In this document: piece after piece, positions 47,300 through 57,938 of the stretch
How the letters are laid out: every line of letters begins with the position of its first letter
How positions within the stretch are numbered: the stretch's first letter is position 1
Source: Tsukamurella asaccharolytica
GTDB lineage: Bacteria > Actinomycetota > Actinomycetes > Mycobacteriales > Mycobacteriaceae
Direction of reading: 5' to 3'
Assembly: GCF_007858435.1 (NCBI RefSeq)
Contig: NZ_VIGW01000004.1
Span: 310,001-374,000 of the forward strand
DNA length: 64,000 bases
Program-made: the position numbers and the translations under genes
Notes under the pieces: model-generated
What the model was told of the DNA's origin: nothing
What the model saw: the letters and a program-made list of their open reading frames with translations, nothing else
Databases searched by the model: none

Positions 47300-48010
47300 A
47301 TGTGGTGGATGGTCTGCAAGTGGGTCCTGATCGGACCGGTACTGCGTCTCTTGGCGCGCCCGCGCGTCGTCGGCGTCGAGAACCTGCCGAAGGACGGCGC
47401 GGCGATCCTCGCCAGTAACCACCTCGCGATGGCGGACTCGTTCTTCCTGCCGCTCATGGTGCCGCGGCGCATCACGTTCCTCGCGAAGAACGAGTACTTC
47501 ACCGGGAAGGGCCTCAAGGGCGCCTTCAAGAAGTGGTTCGTCTCCTCCGTCGGCTGCATCCCGATCAAGCGCGGCAGCGCGAGCGCCGCGCAGGACGCGC
47601 TCGCCGCGGGGGTCGGCGCCCTCGAGGACGGGCGGCTCCTCGGCCTGTACCCCGAGGGCACCCGCAGCCCCGACGGGCGGCTCTACAAGGGCAAGACCGG
47701 CATGGCGCGGATGGCGCTGGAGACCGGCGTGCCGATCATCCCGGTGGCGATGGTCGGCACCGAGAAGTTCAACCCGCCCGGCACCACCGTGCCGCGCCCG
47801 GCGAAGGTGCAGGTCCGCATCGGCGAGCCGCTCGACTTCTCCCGGTTCGAGGGGATGTCCGGGAACCGGTTCATCGAGCGAGCCATCACCGACGAGGTCA
47901 TGTACGAGCTGATGAAGCTCTCCGGCCAGGCGTACGTCGACGTCTACGCGCAGGACGTCAAGGACGGCGTGGTCGTCCCGGGCGAGGAGCGCGAGGCCGG
48001 CGCCGCGTAG
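47300..48010 (+). CDS. 1-acyl-sn-glycerol-3-phosphate acyltransferase (PlsC family)
   Basis: A 236-residue inner-membrane acyltransferase. The catalytic H-x4-D is NHLAMAD, and the phosphate-binding block is YPEGTRSPDGRLYKGKTG, followed by GVPIIPVAMVGTEKFNPPGT. It puts an acyl chain on lysophosphatidate or a related lipid. ATG 47300 matches the mycobacterial N terminus (MWY...) as I remember and has GAGAG upstream; GTG 47279 is an alternative. TAGAGT (47252-47257) would give a leader of about 35 nt. Confidence 0.92.
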   Translation: MWWMVCKWVLIGPVLRLLARPRVVGVENLPKDGAAILASNHLAMADSFFLPLMVPRRITFLAKNEYFTGKGLKGAFKKWFVSSVGCIPIKRGSASAAQDALAAGVGALEDGRLLGLYPEGTRSPDGRLYKGKTGMARMALETGVPIIPVAMVGTEKFNPPGTTVPRPAKVQVRIGEPLDFSRFEGMSGNRFIERAITDEVMYELMKLSGQAYVDVYAQDVKDGVVVPGEEREAGAA

Positions 48011-48021
48011 CCTGACTGCCC

Positions 48022-49957
<1,936 letters not shown>

Positions 49958-49963
49958 CCGGGA

Positions 49964-50731
49964 TCAGGGCGCACGCCGGGTCAGCTTGAGCAGCCTGGCG
50001 AGGAGCTCGTCGCCGGCGAGCTCGGTCTCCACGGCGTCGCGGTCGCGGGCGGCCTCCGCGTCGTGCTCCCCGTGGACCTGGGTGTGCAGCTGCTCCATCC
50101 GCCGGTCCAACTGCTCGGCGACCGCTGCGGCCGCGGAGAGCTCGTCCCGTAGCTGAGCGGGGACGGCACCGTCGTACTTGTAGAAGATCTTGTGCTCCAG
50201 GCTGGCCCAGAAGTCCATGGCGATGGTCCGGATCTGCAGCTCCACCGGCACGTGCACGGGACCGGTGGAGAGGAAGACGGGGATCTCGACGATCGCGTGG
50301 AGGCTCTTGTAGCCGTTGGGCTTCGGCTCCGCGATGTAGTCCTTGACCACGACGACGCGCACGTCGTCCTGCGCCGTGATGGTCTCCAGTATCCGATAGG
50401 TGTCGGCGATGAAACTGCACGTGATCCGGATGCCCGCGATGTCGGTGATCGCCTCGCGGATCAGCGGCAGCTCCGGCGCGATGCCGCGGCGGGCGACCTT
50501 CCGGACGATGCTTTCGGGCTTCTTGATCCGCGATGTCACGTGCTCGATCGGGTTGTACCGGTGCAGCTGCAGGAACTCCTCCCGCAGGATCGTCACCTTG
50601 GTGAGCACTTCCTTGACGGCGAACTGGTACTCCATCAGGAAGCGGGTCAGTTCGTCGCGCGTGCGGCGCGCCTGCGCCAGCGTCGTGGGGTCGAGCACGA
50701 AGCCGGGTTCGAACGGCGCGGGGCTGCTCAT
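49964..50731 (-). CDS. Small alarmone synthetase (RelA/SpoT-type GTP pyrophosphokinase, YjbM-like)
   Basis: A 255-residue stand-alone (p)ppGpp synthetase domain. Key blocks: VTSRIKKPESIVRKVARRG (ATP side), IREAITDIAGIRITCSF with the metal Asp, AEPKPNGYKSLHAIVE (GTP pocket) and VPVELQIRTIAMDFWASLEHK, where Glu should be catalytic. No hydrolase, TGS or ACT domain is attached. Same strand as pknL, 17 nt after it, so probably co-transcribed; mycobacteria do not have this gene here as far as I recall. The C terminus is acidic/helical (LDRRMEQLHTQVHGEHDAEA). Weak Shine-Dalgarno. Confidence 0.9.
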   Translation of the reverse strand: MSSPAPFEPGFVLDPTTLAQARRTRDELTRFLMEYQFAVKEVLTKVTILREEFLQLHRYNPIEHVTSRIKKPESIVRKVARRGIAPELPLIREAITDIAGIRITCSFIADTYRILETITAQDDVRVVVVKDYIAEPKPNGYKSLHAIVEIPVFLSTGPVHVPVELQIRTIAMDFWASLEHKIFYKYDGAVPAQLRDELSAAAAVAEQLDRRMEQLHTQVHGEHDAEAARDRDAVETELAGDELLARLLKLTRRAP

Positions 50732-50748
50732 CGAGGGACCACCCGCCG

Positions 50749-52914
50749 TCACGGCAGGGCCGTGACGGTCACCGTCGAGCCGCCCTGCACGCGCGAGCCG
50801 CCGCCCGGGTCCTGCCAGAGGACCTGCGAATTGTCCGAGGCGAAGATGCCATTGACCTTGACCTGCAGGCCGGCGTCGCGCAGGACGGAGCGGGCCTGCG
50901 CGACGTTCATGCCGGTCACCGACGGGACCGTGACCCGCGCGGACATCGTGACGGTGACCCGCTTGTTCGCCGGGTCGACGCGGCCACCCGCGGACGGGCT
51001 CGTCGCGGTGACCACGGAGCCCGAGCCCGTCTCGCCCGTGAGCTCGGCGACCAGGCCCGCACGCTGCAGCAGCTGCTGGGCCTCGGCGGCGGTCTTCCCG
51101 GTCACGTCGGGCACCGTCAGGGCGTTCGAGACGAGCAGCGTGACGCTGCCACCCTTGTTCACCTGACCGGACGGGCTGGTGCCGAAGACCTTCCCGGCCT
51201 CGGTCCCGGCGTCGAACTGCTGCGTGGTCTCCTTCACCGTGAGGCCCGCGCTGCGCAGCAGCGCGGTGGCCTCCTCGGGGGTCCGGCCGCGCACATCGGG
51301 GATGCTGACGGGCTCGTTGCCGGCGGAGGCGACCACGGTCACCGTCGCACCGACGGCGACGCGCGTCCCCGGCGTGGGCGACAGGCCGACGACGCCGCCC
51401 TGCGCGATGTCGCGGCTGAACTGGGCGGGCCCGCGCTGGGGCACGAGGCCGCTGTCGCGCAACTGCTTCTCCACGTTCTCGGGGCTGTCGCCGGGCCGGA
51501 ACTGGGGGACGGTGGGCCGGCCACGGGAGTACTCGAGGGTGACGGTGTCGAAGCGGCTGATCCGGCTGCCCGCGGACGGGTCGACGCGGGTGATCGTGTC
51601 CTCGGTGATGTCGTTGCTGTAGGTGCCGGCCAGCTCGACGTCGAGACCGGCGTCCTTGATCCGCTGCTCCGCCGCGGCGCGGTTCAGCCCGGTGACGTTG
51701 GGCACGGTCGTGTACTGCCCGGACGCCAGCCACCAGCCGCCGAAGGCGAGCAGCAGCGAGACCACGGCGATGAGTGCCACGATGATCCACGTCTTCGCAC
51801 GATTCTTCCGGGGCGGCGTCCACGGCTGCGCCGCGGTCTCTGGAGGCAGCGGCTCGTGCATGGTCTCGGCCCGGGTGTGCTGGACCGGGGTGGGCGGCCC
51901 GGCCGGCTGCGCGAGTGTGGGCGCCGGCGCCACCGGCGGGACCCCGGGCAGCAGTGCCCCCGTGGGCTCGGCCGCGGCGGGGATCAGCGGCTCGCCGCGC
52001 TGCGCGTACATCGCTGCGGCGGCGCGCTGCTCGGCGCTGGACTGGGGCGCCGGCACCGTGAACGGCGGGAGGTCCAGCTCGTCGGTGATCGCGGAGAGCG
52101 CCTCGGCCATCGCGAAGCCGTCGGTGTAGCGGCGCGACGGATCGCGGTCGGTCGCGCGGGCGACGAACTCGTCGAACTCCGGCGGCACCCCGGCGATGGC
52201 CGCGCCGGGCCGCGGGACGTCGTTGTGCAGGCGCTGGTAGGCCAGCGAGATCGCGGTGTCGCCGGTGAAGGGCACCTGGCCGGTGAGCAGCTCGTAGACG
52301 AGGATGCCGCTGGAGTAGACGTCGGAACGGGCGTCGGCATTGCCGGACTCGACCTGCTCGGGGGAGAGGTAGGCGGCGGTGCCGAGGATCACCGACGAAC
52401 TGGTCACGGACGCGGCCGCGATGGCGCGCACGAGCCCGAAATCAGCGACCTTGACCTCGCCACCGTCGGAGATGAGGACGTTCTCCGGCTTCACGTCGCG
52501 GTGCACCAGGCCGGCGCGGTGCGCGGTGCCCAGCGCGGTGAGCACGGGGCCCATGACGGCGGCCACCGCGTGCGGCGGCATCGGCCCGCGCTCGCCGAGG
52601 AGTTCGCGCAGCGTGCCGCCCGTGACCAGCTCCATCACGAGGAAGGCCAGGTCGCCGTCGACGCCCTGGTCGTACACGGCGACGAGGCCGGGGTCCTTGA
52701 GCTTGGCGACAGCACGCGCCTCGAACTCGAAGCGGGCGACGAACTGGGCGTCGGCCGCGTACTTGGGATCCATCACCTTGATCGCGATGGGACGGTCGAG
52801 TCGCAGGTCGAGGCCCATGTACACGGTGGACATGCCGCCGCGCGCGATCACCGCATCGATGCGGTAGCGGCCCTCGATGCGGGCGCCGATCAGCCGGTCG
52901 CGCGGGATGTTCAC
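50749..52914 (-). CDS. pknL: Serine/threonine protein kinase PknL with five PASTA domains
   Basis: A 721-residue membrane kinase. The kinase domain (about 15-280) has the glycine loop IARGGMSTVY, lysine K46 (IAIKVMD), catalytic HRDVKPEN with D140, the DFG motif at about D158 and APE-like SPEQ. A Pro/Ala linker, a transmembrane helix at about 375-397, and five extracellular PASTA repeats (about 400-721; each begins VPxVTG-like) complete it. PASTA repeats bind muropeptides or lipid II. M. tuberculosis PknL lacks PASTA domains (from memory), so this resembles the corynebacterial version. GGAGAA lies directly ahead of the GTG. Divergent from the Rv2175c-like gene. Confidence 0.95.
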   Translation of the reverse strand: MNIPRDRLIGARIEGRYRIDAVIARGGMSTVYMGLDLRLDRPIAIKVMDPKYAADAQFVARFEFEARAVAKLKDPGLVAVYDQGVDGDLAFLVMELVTGGTLRELLGERGPMPPHAVAAVMGPVLTALGTAHRAGLVHRDVKPENVLISDGGEVKVADFGLVRAIAAASVTSSSVILGTAAYLSPEQVESGNADARSDVYSSGILVYELLTGQVPFTGDTAISLAYQRLHNDVPRPGAAIAGVPPEFDEFVARATDRDPSRRYTDGFAMAEALSAITDELDLPPFTVPAPQSSAEQRAAAAMYAQRGEPLIPAAAEPTGALLPGVPPVAPAPTLAQPAGPPTPVQHTRAETMHEPLPPETAAQPWTPPRKNRAKTWIIVALIAVVSLLLAFGGWWLASGQYTTVPNVTGLNRAAAEQRIKDAGLDVELAGTYSNDITEDTITRVDPSAGSRISRFDTVTLEYSRGRPTVPQFRPGDSPENVEKQLRDSGLVPQRGPAQFSRDIAQGGVVGLSPTPGTRVAVGATVTVVASAGNEPVSIPDVRGRTPEEATALLRSAGLTVKETTQQFDAGTEAGKVFGTSPSGQVNKGGSVTLLVSNALTVPDVTGKTAAEAQQLLQRAGLVAELTGETGSGSVVTATSPSAGGRVDPANKRVTVTMSARVTVPSVTGMNVAQARSVLRDAGLQVKVNGIFASDNSQVLWQDPGGGSRVQGGSTVTVTALP

Positions 52915-53012
52915 CTTCTCCGGGTCCTCTCGATGTCTGCGGGTGTCGACAGTTCAGCCTAGCGACCCCGGGGGCGGAAGGGCCGAATCCGCGTGCTGGG
53001 TACAGTGTGATG

Positions 53013-53393
53013 GTGAGCTCCATCCCGTATCTCAGCGACGACCTGCTGCCCGAGGGCACCGCCACCTACAGCGTCTCCACGGTGGCGAAGGGGCTCGGGG
53101 TGTCGCAGTCGAAGGTGTTGCAGATGCTGCGCGACGGCCAGCTGATCGCCGTCCGCCGCGGCGGCGAGTTCCACGTCCCGCGGCTGTTCTTCGGCGAGGT
53201 GGACGGACGCTTCTCCATCGCGAAACACTTCACCGGCCTGCTCAGCGTGCTCCGCGACGGCGGCTTCGGCGAGGGCGAGATCCTGCGCTGGCTGTTCGAG
53301 CAGCAGGAGGACCTGGGGGAGTGCCCCGCAGAGCTGCTGCACACCGACTCCGCGCGCGAGATGATCCGTCGCGCGCAGTCGATGGCGTTCTAA
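53013..53393 (+). CDS. PknL-linked DNA-binding protein (Rv2175c-like)
   Basis: A 126-residue winged-helix protein: YSVSTVAKGLGVSQSKVLQM recognition-helix region, LRDGQLIAVRRGGEFHVPRL wing, and a C-terminal helical part ending RRAQSMAF. From memory M. tuberculosis Rv2175c is phosphorylated by PknL and loses DNA binding; the divergent pair is kept here. TACAGT (53001-53006) is 6 nt before GTG 53013, supporting that start; GTG 53007 and ATG 53010 are in frame but would lie before the predicted transcript start. No Shine-Dalgarno. Confidence 0.85.
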   Translation: MSSIPYLSDDLLPEGTATYSVSTVAKGLGVSQSKVLQMLRDGQLIAVRRGGEFHVPRLFFGEVDGRFSIAKHFTGLLSVLRDGGFGEGEILRWLFEQQEDLGECPAELLHTDSAREMIRRAQSMAF

Positions 53394-53513
53394 CGCGCGG
53401 CACCGGCACGCGCGGCGCCGGGGCGAGAGGCGCTCGCTCCGGGGAGCGGAGATCGAAGTGTCTCTCCTCGCAGGGTATGCGGATCTCGCATGGCTCCGGG
53501 GTCATGACAGGTG

Positions 53514-53533
53514 GTCGACGATCGTCGACGATC
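53514..53533. repeat. 20-bp nested palindrome/tandem repeat
   Basis: GTCGACGATC occurs twice in tandem (53514-53523, 53524-53533). The first 16 bases form a perfect palindrome and 53520-53533 another. It lies in the 162-nt convergent gap between the Rv2175c-like gene and mptA. Terminator or protein-binding role unknown. Confidence 0.4.
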
Positions 53534-53555
53534 CCGCGGGACCTCGAGCGCTGGC

Positions 53556-55076
53556 CTACACCGCGGGTGCCAGGCCGAGCCTCGGCCGCACCTTCAGCGG
53601 GTCCGGGCGCAGCAGCGACCAGCCGGCCAGCGCGCCGAGCGCGACGGCGAGGGCGACGTTCCACAGCGAGTACAGGCCGATCGAGCCGGTCGGCATGAAG
53701 ACCACCATGAGCCATACGGACAGCGCCGCGATGATCGCCAGCGTGCGTCGCGACCATGTGAACGCGCCCGCGACCGCGAGCGGCCAGGTGTAGTACCAGG
53801 GCAGTGAAGCGGGGGAGAGCACGCACACCGCCAGCAGGCCCAGCAGGATGCCCATGACGTTGCGCCGCTCGTTCTGCCGGAATCGCCACCACAGGACCAC
53901 CAGGGTGACGGCGAGCGCGACGATGCCCACCGCTCGGGTCACCTCCAGGATCGGCGCCAGGTGCAGGTCCGTGAACGGGGCGGCTACGAAGGCCGTGATC
54001 TGCGCGATCGCGGTGGGCAGGGTGATGTAGTTGATGATCTTGATCGAGCCGGCGAGCGCCGTCATCCAGCCGAGTCCGACGCCCGCGACGACGGTGAACG
54101 TCGCGAACAGCGCGACGAAGACGCCGACGGACGCCGCCAGCACGGTGCCGAAGGCCTTCGCCGCCGACTCCTGCGGGTCCGCCTCGCGCCGGTGATGGAA
54201 CCAGATCCACACCACGAAGGGCAGTGCGATCGCGGCCGTGCCCTTGATGGCGACCGCGGTCACGATCACCGCCACCCCGAACAGGTGCCGCCGGTCGAGC
54301 ACCAGCGCGATGCCCGCCACCATGAGCCCCACCATGAGCGCCTCGTTGTGCACGCCGCCCACGAGGTGCACGATCACCAGCGGGTTCAGCACGGCGAACC
54401 AGAGCGAGACCGCCGGCTTCGCGCCGAAGTGCCGGGCCAGCTTCGTCACGCCCCACACCGACAGTGCGATGCCCGGAAGCATGACCAGGCGCAACGCGAT
54501 GACGCCGGCGACGACGTTGTCCCCGCACAGTTGGGTGATCCACTTCGCGATGAGGATGAACAGGGGACCGTAGGGTGCGGTCGTCGTGGTCCAGATGCCG
54601 CTCACGTTGTCGAGTAGGCCGTTGGGGTTCACGACGGGGCCGTCGACGTACGGGTCGAAGCCGTCGCGCAGCAGCGCGCCCTGCGCGAGGTAGGAGTAGG
54701 CGTCGCGCGAGTACAGGGGCGCGGCCACCAGCAGCGGCGCGATCCACAGGGCGACGGTGCCGGCGACCTGCGAGACCTCCAGCCGGCCGGCGAGCGCGGC
54801 GCGGCCCAGCCGGATCCAGGCGATCACGAGCAGCGCGATGCCCGTCCAGAACAGGATCGAACTGAGCACCAGTCCGTGACCGAAACGCAGCCACGATAGG
54901 TGCGCCGCCTGCAAGGTGGTGTCGTGCACGCGGATCGCGCCCGCGCCGAAGCTGCCCAGGGTCGTCAGGACGGCGCCGAGAAGTCCCAGAAGTGCCGCGC
55001 GGCCCTCTGTGGCCTGCGGTGCGGACCGCAGGAACGTGCTGTAGCCGCGCAGCGCGGACTGAACTGATCCGGACAT
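53556..55076 (-). CDS. mptA: Alpha-(1->6)-mannopyranosyltransferase (MptA-like)
   Basis: A 506-residue GT-C membrane enzyme with about 12 or more hydrophobic helices. The first periplasmic loop has APLYSRDAYSYLAQGALLRD, where the acidic motif is typical of GT-C catalytic sites. It uses polyprenyl-phosphate mannose to extend the lipomannan alpha-1,6 backbone (M. tuberculosis Rv2174, from memory). TAGACT (55084-55089) lies 7 nt before the ATG, which fits a leaderless start, although GGCGGGG in the spacer is weakly Shine-Dalgarno-like. Together with pimB it gives the window two steps of LM/LAM assembly. Confidence 0.92.
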   Translation of the reverse strand: MSGSVQSALRGYSTFLRSAPQATEGRAALLGLLGAVLTTLGSFGAGAIRVHDTTLQAAHLSWLRFGHGLVLSSILFWTGIALLVIAWIRLGRAALAGRLEVSQVAGTVALWIAPLLVAAPLYSRDAYSYLAQGALLRDGFDPYVDGPVVNPNGLLDNVSGIWTTTTAPYGPLFILIAKWITQLCGDNVVAGVIALRLVMLPGIALSVWGVTKLARHFGAKPAVSLWFAVLNPLVIVHLVGGVHNEALMVGLMVAGIALVLDRRHLFGVAVIVTAVAIKGTAAIALPFVVWIWFHHRREADPQESAAKAFGTVLAASVGVFVALFATFTVVAGVGLGWMTALAGSIKIINYITLPTAIAQITAFVAAPFTDLHLAPILEVTRAVGIVALAVTLVVLWWRFRQNERRNVMGILLGLLAVCVLSPASLPWYYTWPLAVAGAFTWSRRTLAIIAALSVWLMVVFMPTGSIGLYSLWNVALAVALGALAGWSLLRPDPLKVRPRLGLAPAV

Positions 55077-55103
55077 CCCCGCCAGTCTAGGCGTCGGGCA
55101 CCG

Positions 55104-55904
55104 TCAGGCCAGCCCCGCGTACACGGCCACCGGGCCGCCCTCGAGGACGTGCACGGCGACGGGGGTCTCGAAGATCTCGGTGAGCCGCGCGGCGGTCATG
55201 ATCTCCGACGGTGCGCCCGACGCCGCGATCGTGCCGTTCTTCAGCGCGACGATGCGGTCCGAGTAGGCGGCAGCGAAGTTGAGGTCGTGGACCACCAGGA
55301 TGATGGTCTTGCCCAGCTCGTCCGCCGCACGGCGCAGCCGCCGCATCATGCCCACCTGGTGTCGCATGTCGAGATTGTTGAGCGGCTCGTCCAGCAGGAT
55401 CACGTCGGTGTCCTGGGCCAGCGTCATCGCCACGTAGGCGCGCTGGCGCTGCCCGCCGGAGAGCTCGTCGAGGAATCGGTCGGCGAGCTCCGTCAGGCCC
55501 AGAAAGCCCAGGGCCTCGTCCACGTGCCGGACGTCGTCGGCCGTCATCCTGCCCTTGGTGTGCGGGAACCGGCCGAAGGCGACGAGGTCGCGCACCGTCA
55601 GGCGGGCGTTGACGCCGTTCTCCTGCCGGAGGATGGCGAGCTTGCGCGCCACCTCCGTCGGCTTCATGGAGCGGATCTCCACGCCCTCGAGCAGCGCGGT
55701 GCCGGAGTCCGGGGTCAGCAGCCGGCCGAGGATGGTGAGCAGGGTCGACTTGCCGGCGCCGTTCGGCCCGACGAGCGCCGTGACGCCACCGCGGGTGAAC
55801 TGCCCGGAGACCGGGCCCAGCACGACGGTCTCGGCGTATTTCTTGGTGAGGTCCGTGAACGCGATCGCGGGGATCGCCGCGGTCCGGGTCGCGGTGTCTT
55901 TCAC
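55104..55904 (-). CDS. Iron-siderophore ABC transporter ATP-binding protein
   Basis: A 266-residue ATPase: Walker A GPNGAGKST, Q-loop LRQENGVN, signature LSGGQRQRAYVAMTLAQ, Walker B DVILLDEPLNNLD, and the switch histidine in VVHDLNFAA. The FecE-type sequence fits an iron-chelate importer. The GTG overlaps the permease stop by 4 bp. Last gene of the four-gene operon. Confidence 0.93.
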   Translation of the reverse strand: MKDTATRTAAIPAIAFTDLTKKYAETVVLGPVSGQFTRGGVTALVGPNGAGKSTLLTILGRLLTPDSGTALLEGVEIRSMKPTEVARKLAILRQENGVNARLTVRDLVAFGRFPHTKGRMTADDVRHVDEALGFLGLTELADRFLDELSGGQRQRAYVAMTLAQDTDVILLDEPLNNLDMRHQVGMMRRLRRAADELGKTIILVVHDLNFAAAYSDRIVALKNGTIAASGAPSEIMTAARLTEIFETPVAVHVLEGGPVAVYAGLA

Positions 55905-56929
55905 ATGGTCCCCCTTCGGCGGAACAGCATGGCGAGGAACAGGATTCCGCCGACGAACTCGATGATCACGGTGAGCATCCCGTTGGCGTAGAAGAGGTTG
56001 TGCAGGATGAACTGCCCGGCGGCGAGCATGATGACGCCGATCAGGAAGGCCATCGGGATCGTCGCGCGGTGCCGCCAGTCGCCCGCCAGCTGGTAGGCGA
56101 GCGTGGCGATGATGAAGCCGAAGAACATCATCGGTCCCACGAGCGCCGTGCTGATCGAGACGAGGACGGCGATGAGGACCAGCGCCAGCGTGAGCTCGCG
56201 CTGGTGGTTCACGCCGAGGCCCATCGCGGGATCGCGGCCCAGGAGCAGCACGTCGAGCACGCGGCGCCGCCGCCACACGATGACGCCCACCACGATGCAG
56301 GTGACCGCGGCGATCGGCAGCAGGTCGGCGTTCACCGCGGTGAGTCGGCCGTACAGCTTGATCGATAGCGCGTCGAACTCGGTGGGGGAGAGCAGGCGCT
56401 GGAGGAACTCGGCGAGTGCGCGGAAGGCCAGCCCCAGGACGACGCCGGCGAGCAGCAGCAGGAACAGGCTCGCGAAGCGGCCCGAGAACAGCCAGCCGTA
56501 GAGCACCGCGGCGAACAGCACCATGGCCGCGGTCTGGGCGACGAACTGCGGCACCGAGTCCCCGTTGTCGACGAACCGGCCGCCCACGAGGTACACGCCC
56601 ACCGTCTGGATCAGCACGTACAGCGAGTCCAGGCCGATGATCTGCGGCGTCAGGATCCGGTTGTGCGTCACCGTGTGGAAGAGCACCGTCGCCACGGCCC
56701 CGCAGAAGGCGGCGATGAGGATCGCGGTGGCGGTGCGCAGTCGCCGCTCGAACGACGGGCCGAACTGGAAGTCCCAGCGCAGCACGTCGTCCGCGCCGGT
56801 GCGCATCAGCAGGTACACGGCGAGGCATCCCACGGCCAGGGTTGCGGCGATGGCCATGCGGGCCCGCCAGCCCACGCGGCTCGTCCCGCCCGCCATGGCC
56901 GGCGCCGAGGTGGCGTCAGAGAGCGACAC
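55901..56929 (-). CDS. Iron-siderophore ABC transporter permease (FecCD family), second
   Basis: A 342-residue membrane protein with about nine to ten helices. The ATPase-contact region LLLGRDPAMGLGVNHQREL and the family block GPMMFFGFIIATLAYQLAGD are present. It overlaps the first permease by 14 nt and the ATPase by 4 nt. Two distinct FecCD subunits suggest a heterodimeric channel. Confidence 0.92.
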   Translation of the reverse strand: MSLSDATSAPAMAGGTSRVGWRARMAIAATLAVGCLAVYLLMRTGADDVLRWDFQFGPSFERRLRTATAILIAAFCGAVATVLFHTVTHNRILTPQIIGLDSLYVLIQTVGVYLVGGRFVDNGDSVPQFVAQTAAMVLFAAVLYGWLFSGRFASLFLLLLAGVVLGLAFRALAEFLQRLLSPTEFDALSIKLYGRLTAVNADLLPIAAVTCIVVGVIVWRRRRVLDVLLLGRDPAMGLGVNHQRELTLALVLIAVLVSISTALVGPMMFFGFIIATLAYQLAGDWRHRATIPMAFLIGVIMLAAGQFILHNLFYANGMLTVIIEFVGGILFLAMLFRRRGTM

Positions 56930-57938
56930 GGTTCCTCCTCGACAGCACGATCGCCAGGAAGGTCGCGGCGCCGATCACGCCCATGATCACGGATACGGGG
57001 ATCTCCATGGGCCGCACCACGACCCGCCCGATGAGGTCGCAGCCCACGATGAGGACCGTCGCGAGCACGGCCACCCACGGCAGCCCGCTGCGCACGTCGT
57101 CGCCGCGCAGCGCGCTGATGATGTTCGGCACCACGAGGCCGAGGAACGGGATGAACCCGACGACCACGCTGGTGACGCCGGAGGCCAGCGCGACCAGGGT
57201 GACGCCGATCCCCATCGTGAGGCCGTAGCGCAGGCCGAGGGAGGTGGCGACGTCCTTGCCCAGCCCGGCGATGGTGAAGTAGTTCGCCAGCAGGAAGGTC
57301 GCCACCGCGATGATCGCGACCGCCCACAGCGGCTCGTAGAAGCCGCGGACGATGTGCGCGAAACCACCGGAACGCCAGCTCACCACGGCCTGCAGCAGGT
57401 TGGCGCCGATCGCCAGATAGGTGGTGACGGCGCTGACGACGGCGCCGAGCATGAGGCCGACGAGCGGCACGATCGCGGAGCGGCGGGCGCGGATCCGGGA
57501 GAGGAAGCCCAGGAAGATCAGGGTGCCCAGGAAGGCCGTCGCGGTCGCGGCGGCCATGCGCACCATCGGCGAGGCGCCGGGGAGGTAGAGCATGCACAGC
57601 AGCACGCCCAGGCCCGCCCACTCGGCCGTGCCGGCGGTGGTCGGCTCGACGAATCGGTTCTGGGTGAGCCGCTGCATGATGACGCCGGAGAAGCTCATCG
57701 CGAGGCCTGCGAAGACCAGCGCTGCGGTGCGGGGAACGCGGGAGACCAGGAACATCCGCCACATCTCCTCGTCGCCGGCCAGGAGTCCGGCGAGGGTGAT
57801 GTGATACTCGCCGGTCATCAGCGAGGCGAGCAACAGCGCCACGCACGCGAGCGCGAGCAGCGGGAGCGCGACGCGCCCCAGGCGGGCCCCCGCCCGGGGA
57901 CCCGCCTGGGGTGGTGCGACGGTGTCGGTCGTCGTCAC
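56916..57938 (-). CDS. Iron-siderophore ABC transporter permease (FecCD family), first
   Basis: A 340-residue membrane protein. Family features include SRVPRTAALVFAGLAMSFSG, GLGKDVATSLGLRYGLTMG (ATPase-contact helix) and VGFIPFLGLVVPNIISALRG. The GTG overlaps the binding-protein stop by 4 bp (GTGA). Works with the second permease. Confidence 0.92.
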   Translation of the reverse strand: MTTTDTVAPPQAGPRAGARLGRVALPLLALACVALLLASLMTGEYHITLAGLLAGDEEMWRMFLVSRVPRTAALVFAGLAMSFSGVIMQRLTQNRFVEPTTAGTAEWAGLGVLLCMLYLPGASPMVRMAAATATAFLGTLIFLGFLSRIRARRSAIVPLVGLMLGAVVSAVTTYLAIGANLLQAVVSWRSGGFAHIVRGFYEPLWAVAIIAVATFLLANYFTIAGLGKDVATSLGLRYGLTMGIGVTLVALASGVTSVVVGFIPFLGLVVPNIISALRGDDVRSGLPWVAVLATVLIVGCDLIGRVVVRPMEIPVSVIMGVIGAATFLAIVLSRRNRVAL

